Shown here one piece after another: positions 7,766 to 15,888 of a DNA stretch of 64,000 nucleotides; within the stretch, counting starts at the first letter, position 1, and every line of letters starts with the position of its first letter. The notes below the pieces were generated by a model. That model saw only the letters and a program-made list of their open reading frames with translations, did no database searches and had not been told where the DNA came from. The position numbers were made by a program, and so were the translations under genes. Source of the stretch: Mycolicibacterium hippocampi (GTDB lineage: Bacteria > Actinomycetota > Actinomycetes > Mycobacteriales > Mycobacteriaceae). The stretch spans positions 3,844,001 through 3,908,000 of the forward strand of contig NZ_BLLB01000002.1 of NCBI RefSeq assembly GCF_010723735.1, read 5' to 3'.

Positions 7766-8650
7766 TTGCCAAGAATCACCGAAGGCGCTCAGAACCTGAA
7801 GCCACACTTCGAAGACGTGCAGTCGCATTACGACCTGTCCGACGACTTCTACAGGTTGTTCCTCGATCCCACGCAGACCTACAGCTGCGCGTACTTCGAG
7901 CGCGATGACATGACGCTCGAAGAGGCGCAGATCGCCAAGATCGATCTGTCCCTCGGCAAGCTCGGACTCGAACCCGGGATGACGCTCCTCGACATCGGTT
8001 GCGGCTGGGGTGCGACTTTGCTGCGCGCGATCGAGAAATACGACGTCAACGTCGTCGGCCTGACGCTCAGCGAGAATCAGAAGGCACACGTCGAGAAGGC
8101 TCTCGAGGCGCAGGGCAGCCCTCGGTCCAAGCGGGTGCTGCTGCAGGGCTGGGAGCAGTTCGACGAGCCGGTCGACCGGATCGTGTCCATCGGTGCGTTC
8201 GAGCACTTCGGGCGCGACCGCTATGACGAGTTCTTCAAGATGGCCTACCGGGTGTTGCCCGACGACGGGGTGATGATGCTGCACACCATCATCAAGCCCA
8301 CCGACGAGGAGTTCACCGACCGCGGCCTGAAGCTCACGATGAGCATCGTGCGGTTCTCGAAGTTCATCATGGACGAGATCTTCCCGGGCGGGGACCTGCC
8401 GAAGCCGACCACCGTCGAGGAGCACGCGACCAAGGCCGGATTCCGGCTGACCCGGGCGCAGCGGCTGCGGGAGCACTACGCGAAAACCCTCGACATCTGG
8501 GCGGATGCGTTGCGCTCGCGTGAGGACGAGGCCGTCGCCATCCAGTCCCGCGAGGTCTACGACCGGTACATGAAGTACCTCACCGGCTGCGCGGACCTGT
8601 TCCGCGGCGGCTACACCGACATCTGCCAGTTCACCCTGAAGAAGGGCTGA
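7766..8650 (+). CDS. Mycolic acid methyltransferase / cyclopropane synthase (CmaA/MmaA/PcaA family)
   Basis: 294 aa from a TTG at 7766 preceded by AAAGG; the family usually has 285-300 residues. The N-terminus LKPHFEDVQSHYDLSDDF and LFLDPTQTYSCAYFE are hallmarks of the SAM-dependent mycolate-modifying enzymes. The SAM site is LLDIGCGWG (residues 75-83), and GAFEHFGRDRYDEFF is the conserved region near the bicarbonate/active site. The enzyme adds a cyclopropane, methyl or oxygenated group to the meromycolate chain on AcpM. Which reaction is carried out cannot be told from sequence alone. A GTG at 7676 is an alternative but less family-like start. Its 3' end overlaps the convergent ureohydrolase by about 20 bases. 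Confidence 0.9.
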   Translation: MPRITEGAQNLKPHFEDVQSHYDLSDDFYRLFLDPTQTYSCAYFERDDMTLEEAQIAKIDLSLGKLGLEPGMTLLDIGCGWGATLLRAIEKYDVNVVGLTLSENQKAHVEKALEAQGSPRSKRVLLQGWEQFDEPVDRIVSIGAFEHFGRDRYDEFFKMAYRVLPDDGVMMLHTIIKPTDEEFTDRGLKLTMSIVRFSKFIMDEIFPGGDLPKPTTVEEHATKAGFRLTRAQRLREHYAKTLDIWADALRSREDEAVAIQSREVYDRYMKYLTGCADLFRGGYTDICQFTLKKG

Positions 8651-9698
8651 TGTCCCGGTAGGAGCGCGCCGGCTGCCCGGGTGCGGCCTCGGCGGCGTCC
8701 CGGCGTCGCGCCGCCATCCCTGCGAGGGCCTCGAACACCACCCGGTGCGCTGCGTTGACCGTAAGCTCCGCGTGGTCGTATGCCGGTGCCACCTCGACGA
8801 CGTCGACGCCGACGACGTCGTGCTCGTAGCAGAGTTGGCGCACCATCCGCAGCAAGTCCGCGCTGGTGATGCCGCCAGGCTCCGGGGTTCCGGTACCGGG
8901 TGCGTGTGCCGGGTCGAGCACGTCGATGTCGACTGAGACGTAGAGCTTGTCGGCCTTGGCCAGCGCTTCCCCCACCGCGTCGCGCATGACGGCTTTGAAT
9001 CCGCGCTCCCAGATCTCCTGCATCGTGTGCCAGGTCATCTTCTGCTCGAGCATCCACTCGAACGTGTCCTGCGGCGGCCAGTAGCCCCGCAGGCCCACCT
9101 GGACGAAATGCGACCCCGGAACAGCACCCGACTCGATCAGCCGGCGCATCGGGGTGCCGTGGCTGGCCAGGTTGCCCTCGATCTCGTCGGCGGTGTCCGC
9201 GTGCGCGTCGAAGTGGACGATGCCGACATTGCCGTAGCCATGCACATCGGCGACCGCGGTGGCCGCCGGCCACGTGATGGAATGGTCACCGCCCAGGATC
9301 ACCGGAACGATGCCGCGCTCGGCCAGGGTGTGCACCCGTTCCCGAATGTTGTTGTGGGAGACATCGGTTTGGCCGTGCGGACAATAGGCGTCGCCGAAGT
9401 CGACGACCTCGAGCCAGTCGAAGATCTCCAGGCCGAGATCCATGTGGTAGGTGCCCGGCTCATAGGCGGTCGCCCGGATCGCCCGCGGGCCGAACCGGGC
9501 TCCCGGACGGTTGGTGGTCCCGATGTCGAACGGTGCACCCACGATGGCGGCGTCCGGTTTCCACTCGTCGAGCTGTGCCACCTCGGTCAGAAACGGACGA
9601 TGCCCGAACGAGGCCAGCCCCGCATAGGCGAGGTCGAGTTGCTCGGCCATTCCCGGCGGGATCTCGCGGCGGTGATCGTGGTCATGCCCCATGGGCAT
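8631..9698 (-). CDS. Agmatinase/ureohydrolase family enzyme
   Basis: 355 aa from the ATG at 9698 (a second ATG lies at 9692). All manganese-binding signatures of the arginase superfamily are present: GGDHSITWP, HFDAHADTADE and SVDIDVLDPAHAPGTG, followed by DVVEVAPAYDHAE. The protein begins MPMGHDHDHRREIPPG, an unusual His-rich stretch before the catalytic domain that might help metal loading. The family hydrolyses guanidino compounds (agmatine, guanidinobutyrate, guanidinopropionate) to urea and an amine; the exact substrate is uncertain. It lies just downstream of a hotdog thioesterase on the same strand, with 11 bases between them. Confidence 0.88.
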   Translation of the reverse strand: MPMGHDHDHRREIPPGMAEQLDLAYAGLASFGHRPFLTEVAQLDEWKPDAAIVGAPFDIGTTNRPGARFGPRAIRATAYEPGTYHMDLGLEIFDWLEVVDFGDAYCPHGQTDVSHNNIRERVHTLAERGIVPVILGGDHSITWPAATAVADVHGYGNVGIVHFDAHADTADEIEGNLASHGTPMRRLIESGAVPGSHFVQVGLRGYWPPQDTFEWMLEQKMTWHTMQEIWERGFKAVMRDAVGEALAKADKLYVSVDIDVLDPAHAPGTGTPEPGGITSADLLRMVRQLCYEHDVVGVDVVEVAPAYDHAELTVNAAHRVVFEALAGMAARRRDAAEAAPGQPARSYRDISPSSG

Positions 9699-9709
9699 GA
9701 CCGTACCGC

Positions 9710-10132
9710 TCAGAGGGTTCCCGAACCGCTCAACGCAGCACGCATCGAATCCGGGATCGGCCGTTTCGCCCAATCCTCGGTCGACACGACGACGTAGATG
9801 GTGTGCCCCCGCACCGCCAACCGCTCGTCTGATCCCGCGGTCGTGCTGCACACCCCGAACCCGACCGTGAAACTCGTCGTGCCGACCCGGGTGCACTCGG
9901 CGGTGACCCGCACCTCATCGCGCCAGCGCACCGGAGCCAGGAAGTCGATCTCGCTGTGCACCACCTGGAAGTCGTAGCCGGTCGCGATCAGCTCCGGGTA
10001 CCCGACGCCCAGATGGTCGAGCAGTCCGGTGCACGCCTCGTCGAACCAGGTCAGGTAGTGCCCGTTGAACACCACGCCCTGCTGGTCGACCTCGGCATAG
10101 CGGGGAACGATCGGCAGCGAGAACTGGTTCAC
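9710..10132 (-). CDS. 4-hydroxybenzoyl-CoA thioesterase-like hotdog protein
   Basis: 140 aa from a GTG at 10132. This start is chosen because TAGGGT (minus strand, 10145-10140) lies 7 bases before it, the leaderless pattern seen elsewhere in the window; a GTG at 10141 is the alternative. The single hotdog domain has the 4HBT signature PRYAEVDQQGVVFNGHYLTWFDEA, in which the Asp/Gly region is the active-site loop. The family cleaves acyl-CoA thioesters in the cytoplasm. It is divergent from the threonine dehydratase-like gene (58 bases apart) and is followed by the ureohydrolase gene on the same strand. Confidence 0.85.
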   Translation of the reverse strand: MNQFSLPIVPRYAEVDQQGVVFNGHYLTWFDEACTGLLDHLGVGYPELIATGYDFQVVHSEIDFLAPVRWRDEVRVTAECTRVGTTSFTVGFGVCSTTAGSDERLAVRGHTIYVVVSTEDWAKRPIPDSMRAALSGSGTL

Positions 10133-10189
10133 TCCGATCACCCTAACCACGTTGCCCGCGGCGCCGGCCCGGTGCCGCAGACTTGAGCG

Positions 10190-11164
10190 ATGAAGCTCGT
10201 GACGATCGACGACATCCGTATCGCCGCAGACCGGATCCGACCCCACGTGGTGCGCACGCCGCTGCTGGCGGCGCGGTGGGGTGACGGCCGGCGCCCGCTG
10301 TGGGTCAAGCCCGAGAACCTGCAACCGGTCGGCGCGTTCAAGGTGCGCGGCGCGTTCAACGCGATCTCGGCCCTGACCGGTTCGGCCGCCACCGGCGACG
10401 GGCCCACCGTCGTCGCCTACTCGAGCGGCAACCATGCCCAGGCAGTGGCGTACGCGGCGGCGGCGCACGGACTGACGGCTCACATCGTGATGCCCGAGGA
10501 AACGCCGAAAATCAAGGTGCAGGCCACCCGCGAGTACGGAGCGCAGGTCGTGTTGTGCGCGGCAGGGGAGCGGGAGACGGTCGCGGCGCAGGTGCTTGCC
10601 GACACCGGTGGCGTGCTGATCCCGCCGTTCGACCATCCCGATGTCATCGCCGGGCAGGGCACGATCGGCCTGGAGATCGCGGCTGACCTGCCCGACGTGC
10701 AGAACGTGCTGATACCGGTCAGTGGTGGAGGGCTGGCGTCGGGCATCGGTGTGGCGATCCGGGCGCTGTGCCCGCAGGCGCGGATCTTCGGGATCGAACC
10801 CGAACTTGCCGGCGACACCGCTGCGGGATTGGCCTGTGGCCACCGGGTGGACTGGCCGATCGAGGACCGCAATCGCACCATCGCCGACGGTCTGCGGTCA
10901 CAACCGTCGGATCTCACGTTCGCGCATCTGCAACAGGTCCTCGACGGGGTGATCACGGTGGCCGAGAGCGAGATCCGCGCGGCTGTCCGCGAGCTGGCGC
11001 ACCGCGCCCACCTCGTGAGCGAACCCAGCGGCGCGGTCGCCCTGGCCGCGTACCGCAAGGGGGCGACGCCGCCCGGGCGCACGGTGCTCATCGTGTCCGG
11101 CGGGAACATCGAGCCGCAGATGTTGCAGCAGATCCTCGGCGAGAGCGCACCGGAGGAGATTTGA
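10190..11164 (+). CDS. PLP-dependent threonine/serine dehydratase-like enzyme
   Basis: 324 aa. It is a fold-type II PLP enzyme: Schiff-base Lys51 in VGAFKVRGA, the substrate/PLP loop SSGNHAQAVAYAA, the phosphate-binding SGGGLASG, and a C-terminal VSGGN. There is no C-terminal ACT regulatory domain, so it resembles catabolic threonine deaminase (TdcB) or serine racemase rather than biosynthetic IlvA. Likely reaction: L-threonine to 2-oxobutyrate plus ammonia, or serine to pyruvate. A CAGACT box lies close upstream of the ATG. It is divergent from the thioesterase and followed after about 95 bases by an unrelated gene. Confidence 0.88.
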   Translation: MKLVTIDDIRIAADRIRPHVVRTPLLAARWGDGRRPLWVKPENLQPVGAFKVRGAFNAISALTGSAATGDGPTVVAYSSGNHAQAVAYAAAAHGLTAHIVMPEETPKIKVQATREYGAQVVLCAAGERETVAAQVLADTGGVLIPPFDHPDVIAGQGTIGLEIAADLPDVQNVLIPVSGGGLASGIGVAIRALCPQARIFGIEPELAGDTAAGLACGHRVDWPIEDRNRTIADGLRSQPSDLTFAHLQQVLDGVITVAESEIRAAVRELAHRAHLVSEPSGAVALAAYRKGATPPGRTVLIVSGGNIEPQMLQQILGESAPEEI

Positions 11165-11258
11165 CAGGTGTGCAATTGCGGGTGTGCAGAGGGTAGGGTC
11201 CACCCGGTATTTCCGTCACGTGGTCCCGCAGGACCGGGGACGCACGAAGGAGTGGTCG

Positions 11259-12527
11259 GTGGACGCGGTTCTGGGCTTGTCGGTGACACCGTCTGCCGTC
11301 GGCCTGGTGCTCGTCGAGGGTCAGGACGCCGACGGCGCGACCCTCGACGGCCTGGGGTTCGACGTCGACGACGGCGGTTCCGGGAGCGCACTGCGGACCT
11401 GCGAGCAGGCGGCGGCTGCGGTGTTGCGCACCGAGGCGAACGCTGCTGACCGGGGTCACCGGGTTCGCTCCATCGGAGTGACCTGGAGCGATGACGCCGA
11501 CGCCGAGGCGTCGCTGCTGCTGAAGTCGCTGAGCGATTCCGGATTCGACAACATCGTCCCGGTGCGGCTGTCCGAGGCCACCGACGCGCTGGCCCGCGGT
11601 ATCGCCGAGGTCGCCGGTTACCCGACCACCGCAGTCTGCGTCATCGAACCCGAGCAACTCCTCACCCTGGTCGTGCAGACCCAGCAAGGCGCGGTGCAGA
11701 CCGCGGTCAATCACAACGTTGTGACCGAAGAGGATCTGGTCGGCTGGTTGAGCGCGGTGTTCACCAAGGCCGACTGGGCACCCGAAGCGCTGGTATTGGT
11801 CGGTTCCGCCGAGGATCTCGACGGGCTGCGGCCCGTGCTCGAGGATGCGCTCTCGGTGCCGGTGTACACCCCCGCCGAAGCGCAGCTGGCACTGGCACGC
11901 GGCGCTGCGCTGGCGTGCGCGCAGAACGGCAGGTTGCGCCTCGACCGTGAAGACGGCGACGTCCGTGCGGTTGCGCCCGGGCGCCGCGCCCGCCGACTCG
12001 TGCAGACGGGGCCGGCAGCGGTGCTGGCCGCCGCGCTAGTCACGTTCGTGGCCTCCGCGTCCGCCGCGCTGGCGCTGCAGGCCGCCCCCGAGCGGCCCGC
12101 ACCGACGTCCCGCCCCGCCGGCACCTCCGCCCAGACGCCGGTCGCGATTAGGGGGCCGGTGCCGGCGCCGCCCCTGCCGGCGGCCCCTGTCGTGGACGTG
12201 GCAGCGGTGCCTGCACCTGAGGCGCCGGCCATACCGCTTCCGCAGGCCGAACCCGAGGCCGCGCCGGCCCTTGAGGCCCTGCCGCTCCCCGACGCCGCAC
12301 CGGCGCCACCCGAAGGCACTGTCGCACCGCCCCCACTGGCCGCACCGCAGCCGCCCGTCGGCCTTGCACCGCCCGCGCCGGCCCCGGAGTTGGTCCCGCC
12401 GCCGGTACCGGAGGAACGCCCGGGAATCCTGCAGCGGATCCGGGAGCGGCTCTCCGGAGGTGGCGACGACCAGCAGCAACCGGCCGTCGTACCCCCGCCG
12501 CCCGCCGTACCCCCGCCGCCGCCGTAG
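11259..12527 (+). CDS. DUF7159-type mycobacterial protein with Pro/Ala-rich C-terminus
   Basis: 422 aa from the GTG at 11259, placed by AAGGAG 6 bases upstream. The N-terminal 240 residues (VDAVLGLSVTPSAVGLVLVEG and on) look like the actin/Hsp70-type ATPase-fold domain found in a mycobacterial family that includes Rv0312 (from memory). A single membrane span follows at about residues 255-280 (AAVLAAALVTFVASASAALAL), and the last 140 residues are Pro/Ala-rich, ending in PPPPAVPPPPP. The protein probably spans the membrane once with an extended, wall-crossing tail. Function is unknown. The Pro-rich part is highly GC-biased and repetitive. Confidence 0.75.
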   Translation: MDAVLGLSVTPSAVGLVLVEGQDADGATLDGLGFDVDDGGSGSALRTCEQAAAAVLRTEANAADRGHRVRSIGVTWSDDADAEASLLLKSLSDSGFDNIVPVRLSEATDALARGIAEVAGYPTTAVCVIEPEQLLTLVVQTQQGAVQTAVNHNVVTEEDLVGWLSAVFTKADWAPEALVLVGSAEDLDGLRPVLEDALSVPVYTPAEAQLALARGAALACAQNGRLRLDREDGDVRAVAPGRRARRLVQTGPAAVLAAALVTFVASASAALALQAAPERPAPTSRPAGTSAQTPVAIRGPVPAPPLPAAPVVDVAAVPAPEAPAIPLPQAEPEAAPALEALPLPDAAPAPPEGTVAPPPLAAPQPPVGLAPPAPAPELVPPPVPEERPGILQRIRERLSGGGDDQQQPAVVPPPPAVPPPPP

Positions 12528-12570
12528 CGCCCACGGGCACCCGGGACCGGCAACGCTTACTCTCGCTGTG

Positions 12571-13194
12571 GTGAGTCCGCCCGTCGCGCCGCCCGGACCC
12601 TCGATCCTGCGCACCACGCTGCGGGTGGCGATCGTCGCCTCCGTGGTGGCGGCCGTGGCCGTGGTCGCGATGACCTCGGAGTGGGGGGTGTGGTGGCGCC
12701 TGGTCACGTTCACCTACCAGGCCAACCTCCTCGCCGCCGGCTACTACCTGTGGACGTTGCTGTCACCGCGCGCCGATGCCCGGGTGGGTCTGCGGGGCGC
12801 CGTGGTGCTCTACGTGGTGATGGCGGGAGCGGTGTGGAACCTGTTTCTCACCGGCCACAGCATGGGCTACACCCCGGCCAATTTTCTGCTGCACGTCGTG
12901 GTGCCGGGGCTGGCGCTGACCGATTGGCTGCTCGTCGGCCGGGGGACCGCCAGGGTGTCGTGGTGGCAACCCGTGGCCTGGCTGGCCTACCCCGCCGCCT
13001 ATCTGGCTCTGGCGCTGCTGGTGCTCAACGAGCTCGGTCGGCGCGCACCCTATTACTTTCTCGATCCCGCCACCGTCGGGACGGCGACGGTGGCCCTGAA
13101 CGTGGTTGGACTGGCCGGCGGTGTGCTCGTGATGGGGTACGCGTTGCTGGCCGCGCACCGCGCCACGACCGCGGTCGGCGTCGACGGGCCATGA
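12571..13194 (+). CDS. Pr6Pr-type membrane protein, six predicted spans
   Basis: 207 aa. The start is one of two consecutive GTG codons (12568, 12571) lying 4-7 bases after TACTCT (12558-12563), fitting leaderless expression. About six hydrophobic segments are visible, with conserved-looking WWRLVTFTYQANLLAAGYYLW, FLTGHSMGYTPANFLLHVVVPGLALTDWLL and PYYFLD. This layout matches the Pr6Pr (FAR-17a/AIG1-like) integral membrane family, for which some eukaryotic relatives hydrolyse fatty acid esters of hydroxy fatty acids. Here the role is unknown. The gene starts 43 bases after the DUF7159-type gene. Confidence 0.75.
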   Translation: MSPPVAPPGPSILRTTLRVAIVASVVAAVAVVAMTSEWGVWWRLVTFTYQANLLAAGYYLWTLLSPRADARVGLRGAVVLYVVMAGAVWNLFLTGHSMGYTPANFLLHVVVPGLALTDWLLVGRGTARVSWWQPVAWLAYPAAYLALALLVLNELGRRAPYYFLDPATVGTATVALNVVGLAGGVLVMGYALLAAHRATTAVGVDGP

Positions 13195-13229
13195 AACATT
13201 CCGACGTGGGAGTTCGATAGTCAGACTGA

Positions 13230-13255
13230 GGCATTGTGAGACCGATTGTGAAACC
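13230..13255 (+). promoter_or_regulatory. Direct-repeat element upstream of ldtA, shared with the NlpC gene at 31 kb
   Basis: On the plus strand ATTGTGA occurs twice, 12 bases apart, within GGCATTGTGAGACCGATTGTGAAACC. The complementary strand differs from plus-strand 31097-31119 at only 4 of 23 bases, and a related pair lies before ripD (47894-47924). All three precede peptidoglycan genes by about 40-70 bases. It could be an operator or the start of a short divergent peptide (see findings). Confidence 0.55.
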
Positions 13256-13308
13256 CACCCCGAACCCCCCGTGCGACCAGCGTGTCTGCGCCGAACGAGG
13301 ACGATAAC

Positions 13309-13314
13309 TAGGAT
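13309..13314 (+). promoter_or_regulatory. Putative -10 box (TAGGAT) of ldtA, leaderless
   Basis: TAGGAT is followed by 6 bases (ggcact) and the GTG start at 13321, so transcription probably begins at or next to the start codon. Confidence 0.5.
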
Positions 13315-13320
13315 GGCACT

Positions 13321-14121
13321 GTGGCGAGCGCCCCTCTGCAGCAAACGCATCGATGGCGGGTGGCCGTGCGTCGGCTGACTGCGTTGGCCGGCTCGGTCGC
13401 CGTTCTCACCGGACTGTCGCTGGGTGGGCCGATCGCGACGGGGTGGGCGGGATCGGCCGTCCCGGATTCGGTCGCGAGTGTGTCGCCCGCGGCGGGGCAG
13501 ACCGTCGGTGTGGCCCATCCGGTGACCGTGGCGTTCACCGGCGCGGTCGCCGATCGGCGCGCTGCCGAGAGGGCGATCAGCGTCGCGCCGGCAACCGCCC
13601 CGGCACCGGTAGCAGGCTCGTTCACCTGGCTCGACGATCACGTCGTGGAATGGACCCCCGCGGAGTTCTTCCCGGCGCACTCGCCGATCAACGTCTCGGT
13701 CGGCGGATTCAAGACCAGCTTCCAGACCGGTTCGTCGGTGGTCGGCGTCGCCGACATCAGCGCGTACACGTTCACCGTGAGCATCGACGGGGAGATCGCC
13801 CGCCAGATGCCCGCCTCGATGGGCAAGGCCAAGTTCCCCACCCCGGTCGGGCGGTTCACGGCGCTGAGCAAAGAGCGCAATGTCACCTTCGACTCCCGCA
13901 CCATCGGGATACCTCTCGACGATCCCGAGGGTTACCTGATCAAGGGGGAGTACGGCATCCGCGTCACCTGGGGCGGTGTCTACGTCCACTCGGCGCCGTG
14001 GTCGGTGGGCTCCCAGGGGTACGCCAACGTCAGCCACGGGTGCATCAACCTCAGCCCCGACAACGCCGCCTGGTACTTCAACACCGTGCGGGTGGGTGAC
14101 CCGATCATCGTGCAGGCCTGA
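13321..14121 (+). CDS. ldtA: L,D-transpeptidase LdtA (LdtMt1-type)
   Basis: 266 aa. An N-terminal signal/anchor (residues 14-45) is followed by an Ig-like domain (about 50-135; VSPAAGQTVGVAHPVTVAFTG) and a YkuD catalytic domain. The active-site stretch contains HSAPWSVGSQGYANVSHGCI, with His223, His239 and nucleophile Cys241. It agrees very closely with M. tuberculosis LdtMt1 (Rv0116c, 251 aa), including DSRTIGIPL. The enzyme makes 3-to-3 cross-links between meso-diaminopimelate residues of peptidoglycan and is the carbapenem-sensitive alternative to classical transpeptidases. A leaderless -10 lies at 13309, and an upstream direct-repeat element is shared with two NlpC/P60 genes in this window. 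It converges on the LpqH-like gene. Confidence 0.93.
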   Translation: MASAPLQQTHRWRVAVRRLTALAGSVAVLTGLSLGGPIATGWAGSAVPDSVASVSPAAGQTVGVAHPVTVAFTGAVADRRAAERAISVAPATAPAPVAGSFTWLDDHVVEWTPAEFFPAHSPINVSVGGFKTSFQTGSSVVGVADISAYTFTVSIDGEIARQMPASMGKAKFPTPVGRFTALSKERNVTFDSRTIGIPLDDPEGYLIKGEYGIRVTWGGVYVHSAPWSVGSQGYANVSHGCINLSPDNAAWYFNTVRVGDPIIVQA

Positions 14122-14128
14122 ACGACGA

Positions 14129-14554
14129 TCAGCAGTTGGTCTCGATCCTGAACTTCGCCGTGGCCTTGTTCATCTGGTCATCGGTGAAGGTGCCGTCCGC
14201 GGTGCCGGTGATCGTGTAGCTGCCGTCAGCCCCTTCCACCTCGGCGTCCCCGATGTTGTCGGCCCAGTAGGTCCCGGTGAAACCGCCGACATCGCGGAAC
14301 TCCACGGACTTCGGCGTCACCGAGCCGCCCGTTTCCAGGACCGCGGTGAAGCCGTTGTCGTCCTGCGGCGTCTCGATGTACCACGACCACCCCGATTGAC
14401 GACAGCGCACCGGTTGCGCCCCGCCGGTGTTGGTGCCGTCGATGGTGACCGTGGCCGTGGTGCCGCCCAGCGCCGGTTCCGGTGCCGAGCAGCCGGCCGC
14501 GCCCAAGATGGCGATGCCGCCGACGGCGGCCGCGATGAAGTGTCGGTTCTCCAT
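14129..14554 (-). CDS. LpqH (19-kDa antigen) family lipoprotein
   Basis: 141 aa. The signal peptide ends in the lipobox LGAAGC, so the mature protein starts at Cys22 and is lipid-anchored outside the cytoplasmic membrane. The mature part contains the LpqH-family pattern: TVTIDG near the N-terminus, VRC, then GFTGTYW, YTITGTADGTF and the ending KFRIETNC with a conserved final Cys, likely paired with the Cys of VRCRQ. The family function is not settled; members are TLR2-active surface antigens. On the minus strand TAGAGT lies 8 bases before the ATG, suggesting leaderless expression. It is convergent with ldtA and 7 bases from it. Confidence 0.85.
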   Translation of the reverse strand: MENRHFIAAAVGGIAILGAAGCSAPEPALGGTTATVTIDGTNTGGAQPVRCRQSGWSWYIETPQDDNGFTAVLETGGSVTPKSVEFRDVGGFTGTYWADNIGDAEVEGADGSYTITGTADGTFTDDQMNKATAKFRIETNC

Positions 14555-14620
14555 GGCGCCCGACTCTATGCGCTGCAGCGGCCGATTCCAGCCGAAATGC
14601 CGGGGTGATCACCGGTTGGC

Positions 14621-15418
14621 CTACCGACCGGCCCCGCGCAGGGCGGCTGCGGTGGCATCGTCGGCCGGCAGGAACGCTTCGATGCTGAGTTCCGCCGCGG
14701 TGAGATCCAGCGCGGTGCCGAACGTCGTCACCATGCTCAGAAACCGCAGCCGCCTGCCGTCCGGTGTCGCCAGCTCGAGCGGCACCGCGACCCCTCCCAG
14801 ATTCGGGCTGTTCTCGAACCCTCCTGGGTACGATTCGATTTCGGCAAGGAGCTCGGCGAGCTGAGCGGAGCCGCCCGCAGCGACCTCACGACGCAGCCGG
14901 TCGATCAGATGGGTCCGCCACTGCGCGAGATTGGCGATCCGGGGCGCCAGGCCGTCGGGGTGCAACGCGATGCGCAGCGCGTTGGGCCGTTCGAGCAGAT
15001 GCGCGGCGACCCCGTCGAGCAACACCCCGGCGCCGGGATTGGCCGTGACGATCCGCCAGCCCTTGTCGACGACCACGCAGGGGTAGGGGTCGAAGGCGTC
15101 CAGCACCCTGCCCACGCCGGCCCGTACCGCGGCCATGTCCGGTGCGTCCAGAGTCCGTTCGGCGTACACCGGGGCCAGCCCCGCCGCCACCAGCAGCTGG
15201 TTCTGGTCTCGCGCAGGCACGTCCAGCACGGTGGCCAACCGCAGCACCATCGCCCTGCTGGCGTTGGAACGGCCGGTCTCGACGAAGCTGACGTGCCGAG
15301 CCGAGACACCGGCTTCCACGGCGAGATCCAACTGGCTCAGCCGGCGCCGTAGACGCCAGGCACGGATCAACGCACCGAACGTCGCGGGCGGTTCGCACTG
15401 CCCGGCCGGCGTTGTCAT
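14621..15418 (-). CDS. XRE-family regulator with MmyB-like ligand-binding domain
   Basis: 265 aa. Residues 14-75 are a helix-turn-helix of the XRE type (LIRAWRLRRRLSQLDLAVEAGVSARHVSFVETGRS). The rest matches the MmyB-like PAS-type ligand-binding domain that can bind fatty acids (PYPCVVVDKGWRIVTANPGAGVLL, then the LRIALHPDGLAPRI block). These actinobacterial regulators generally control an adjacent divergent gene. Here the neighbour is a small membrane protein at 15505, and palindromic AGGT/ACCT half-sites fill the shared promoter (15456-15485), so autoregulation plus control of that gene is the simplest reading. Confidence 0.88.
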   Translation of the reverse strand: MTTPAGQCEPPATFGALIRAWRLRRRLSQLDLAVEAGVSARHVSFVETGRSNASRAMVLRLATVLDVPARDQNQLLVAAGLAPVYAERTLDAPDMAAVRAGVGRVLDAFDPYPCVVVDKGWRIVTANPGAGVLLDGVAAHLLERPNALRIALHPDGLAPRIANLAQWRTHLIDRLRREVAAGGSAQLAELLAEIESYPGGFENSPNLGGVAVPLELATPDGRRLRFLSMVTTFGTALDLTAAELSIEAFLPADDATAAALRGAGR

Positions 15419-15455
15419 GGGGATCAGTGTGCCCCCGCGGCCGGCGCCCGACCAC

Positions 15456-15485
15456 TACCTCTCAGGTAATTGCGCCGCTTACCTG
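15456..15485. promoter_or_regulatory. Three-half-site palindromic operator for the MmyB-like regulator
   Basis: TACCT-CTC-AGGTA (15456-15468) is a perfect inverted repeat, and CAGGTAA (15463-15469) pairs perfectly with TTACCTG (15479-15485) across 9 bases. The overlapping sites sit midway in the 86-base gap between the regulator and the divergent membrane gene. Confidence 0.6.
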
Positions 15486-15504
15486 TGCGGGGGACCGTGG
15501 AGGT

Positions 15505-15888
15505 ATGACCACAAAACGCGGTGTGACGACATCGGCAACGGTGGCGGCGGCACCGGCACCACCCATCCCGCGGTGGCTGCGCGTGGTGTTGATCTGCGAC
15601 CGCGCGGGCTCGGCGTGGTACATCGGCGCCGGGTTCTTCTTCGCACCCGTGCTCGCGGTGGTCTCACCCTGGCCGCTGCTCACCACGGTGGCGTGGGCCG
15701 CCATCGGGCTGGCCGGACTGTGGCTCGCACTCCTGGGCGTCGCGATGGCCACCGGGCTGGCGATCGTGCTGAGGTCGAACGCCGAGATCCCCGAGGACTA
15801 TTGGCGTTCCATCATCGAGTATCCGCGGGCTACTGGTGCTGCACCGGGCAGCCCGACTGCCCGGTGTAGTCGACCTGCCAGTGTTTGA
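15505..15888 (+). CDS. Small two-span membrane protein, likely target of the MmyB-like regulator
   Basis: 127 aa from the ATG at 15505, which is preceded by GGAGGT. Two hydrophobic segments are visible (about residues 40-62 and 68-92: SAWYIGAGFFFAPVLAVV and TVAWAAIGLAGLWLALLGVAMATGLAIVL) on a short Thr/Ala-rich N-terminus. The C-terminal 20 residues are encoded in DNA that also codes for the end of the convergent cyp125 gene (59-base overlap). I do not recognise a family. The divergent arrangement with an operator suggests it is induced by a ligand, perhaps a lipid, sensed by the regulator. Confidence 0.65.
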   Translation: MTTKRGVTTSATVAAAPAPPIPRWLRVVLICDRAGSAWYIGAGFFFAPVLAVVSPWPLLTTVAWAAIGLAGLWLALLGVAMATGLAIVLRSNAEIPEDYWRSIIEYPRATGAAPGSPTARCSRPASV

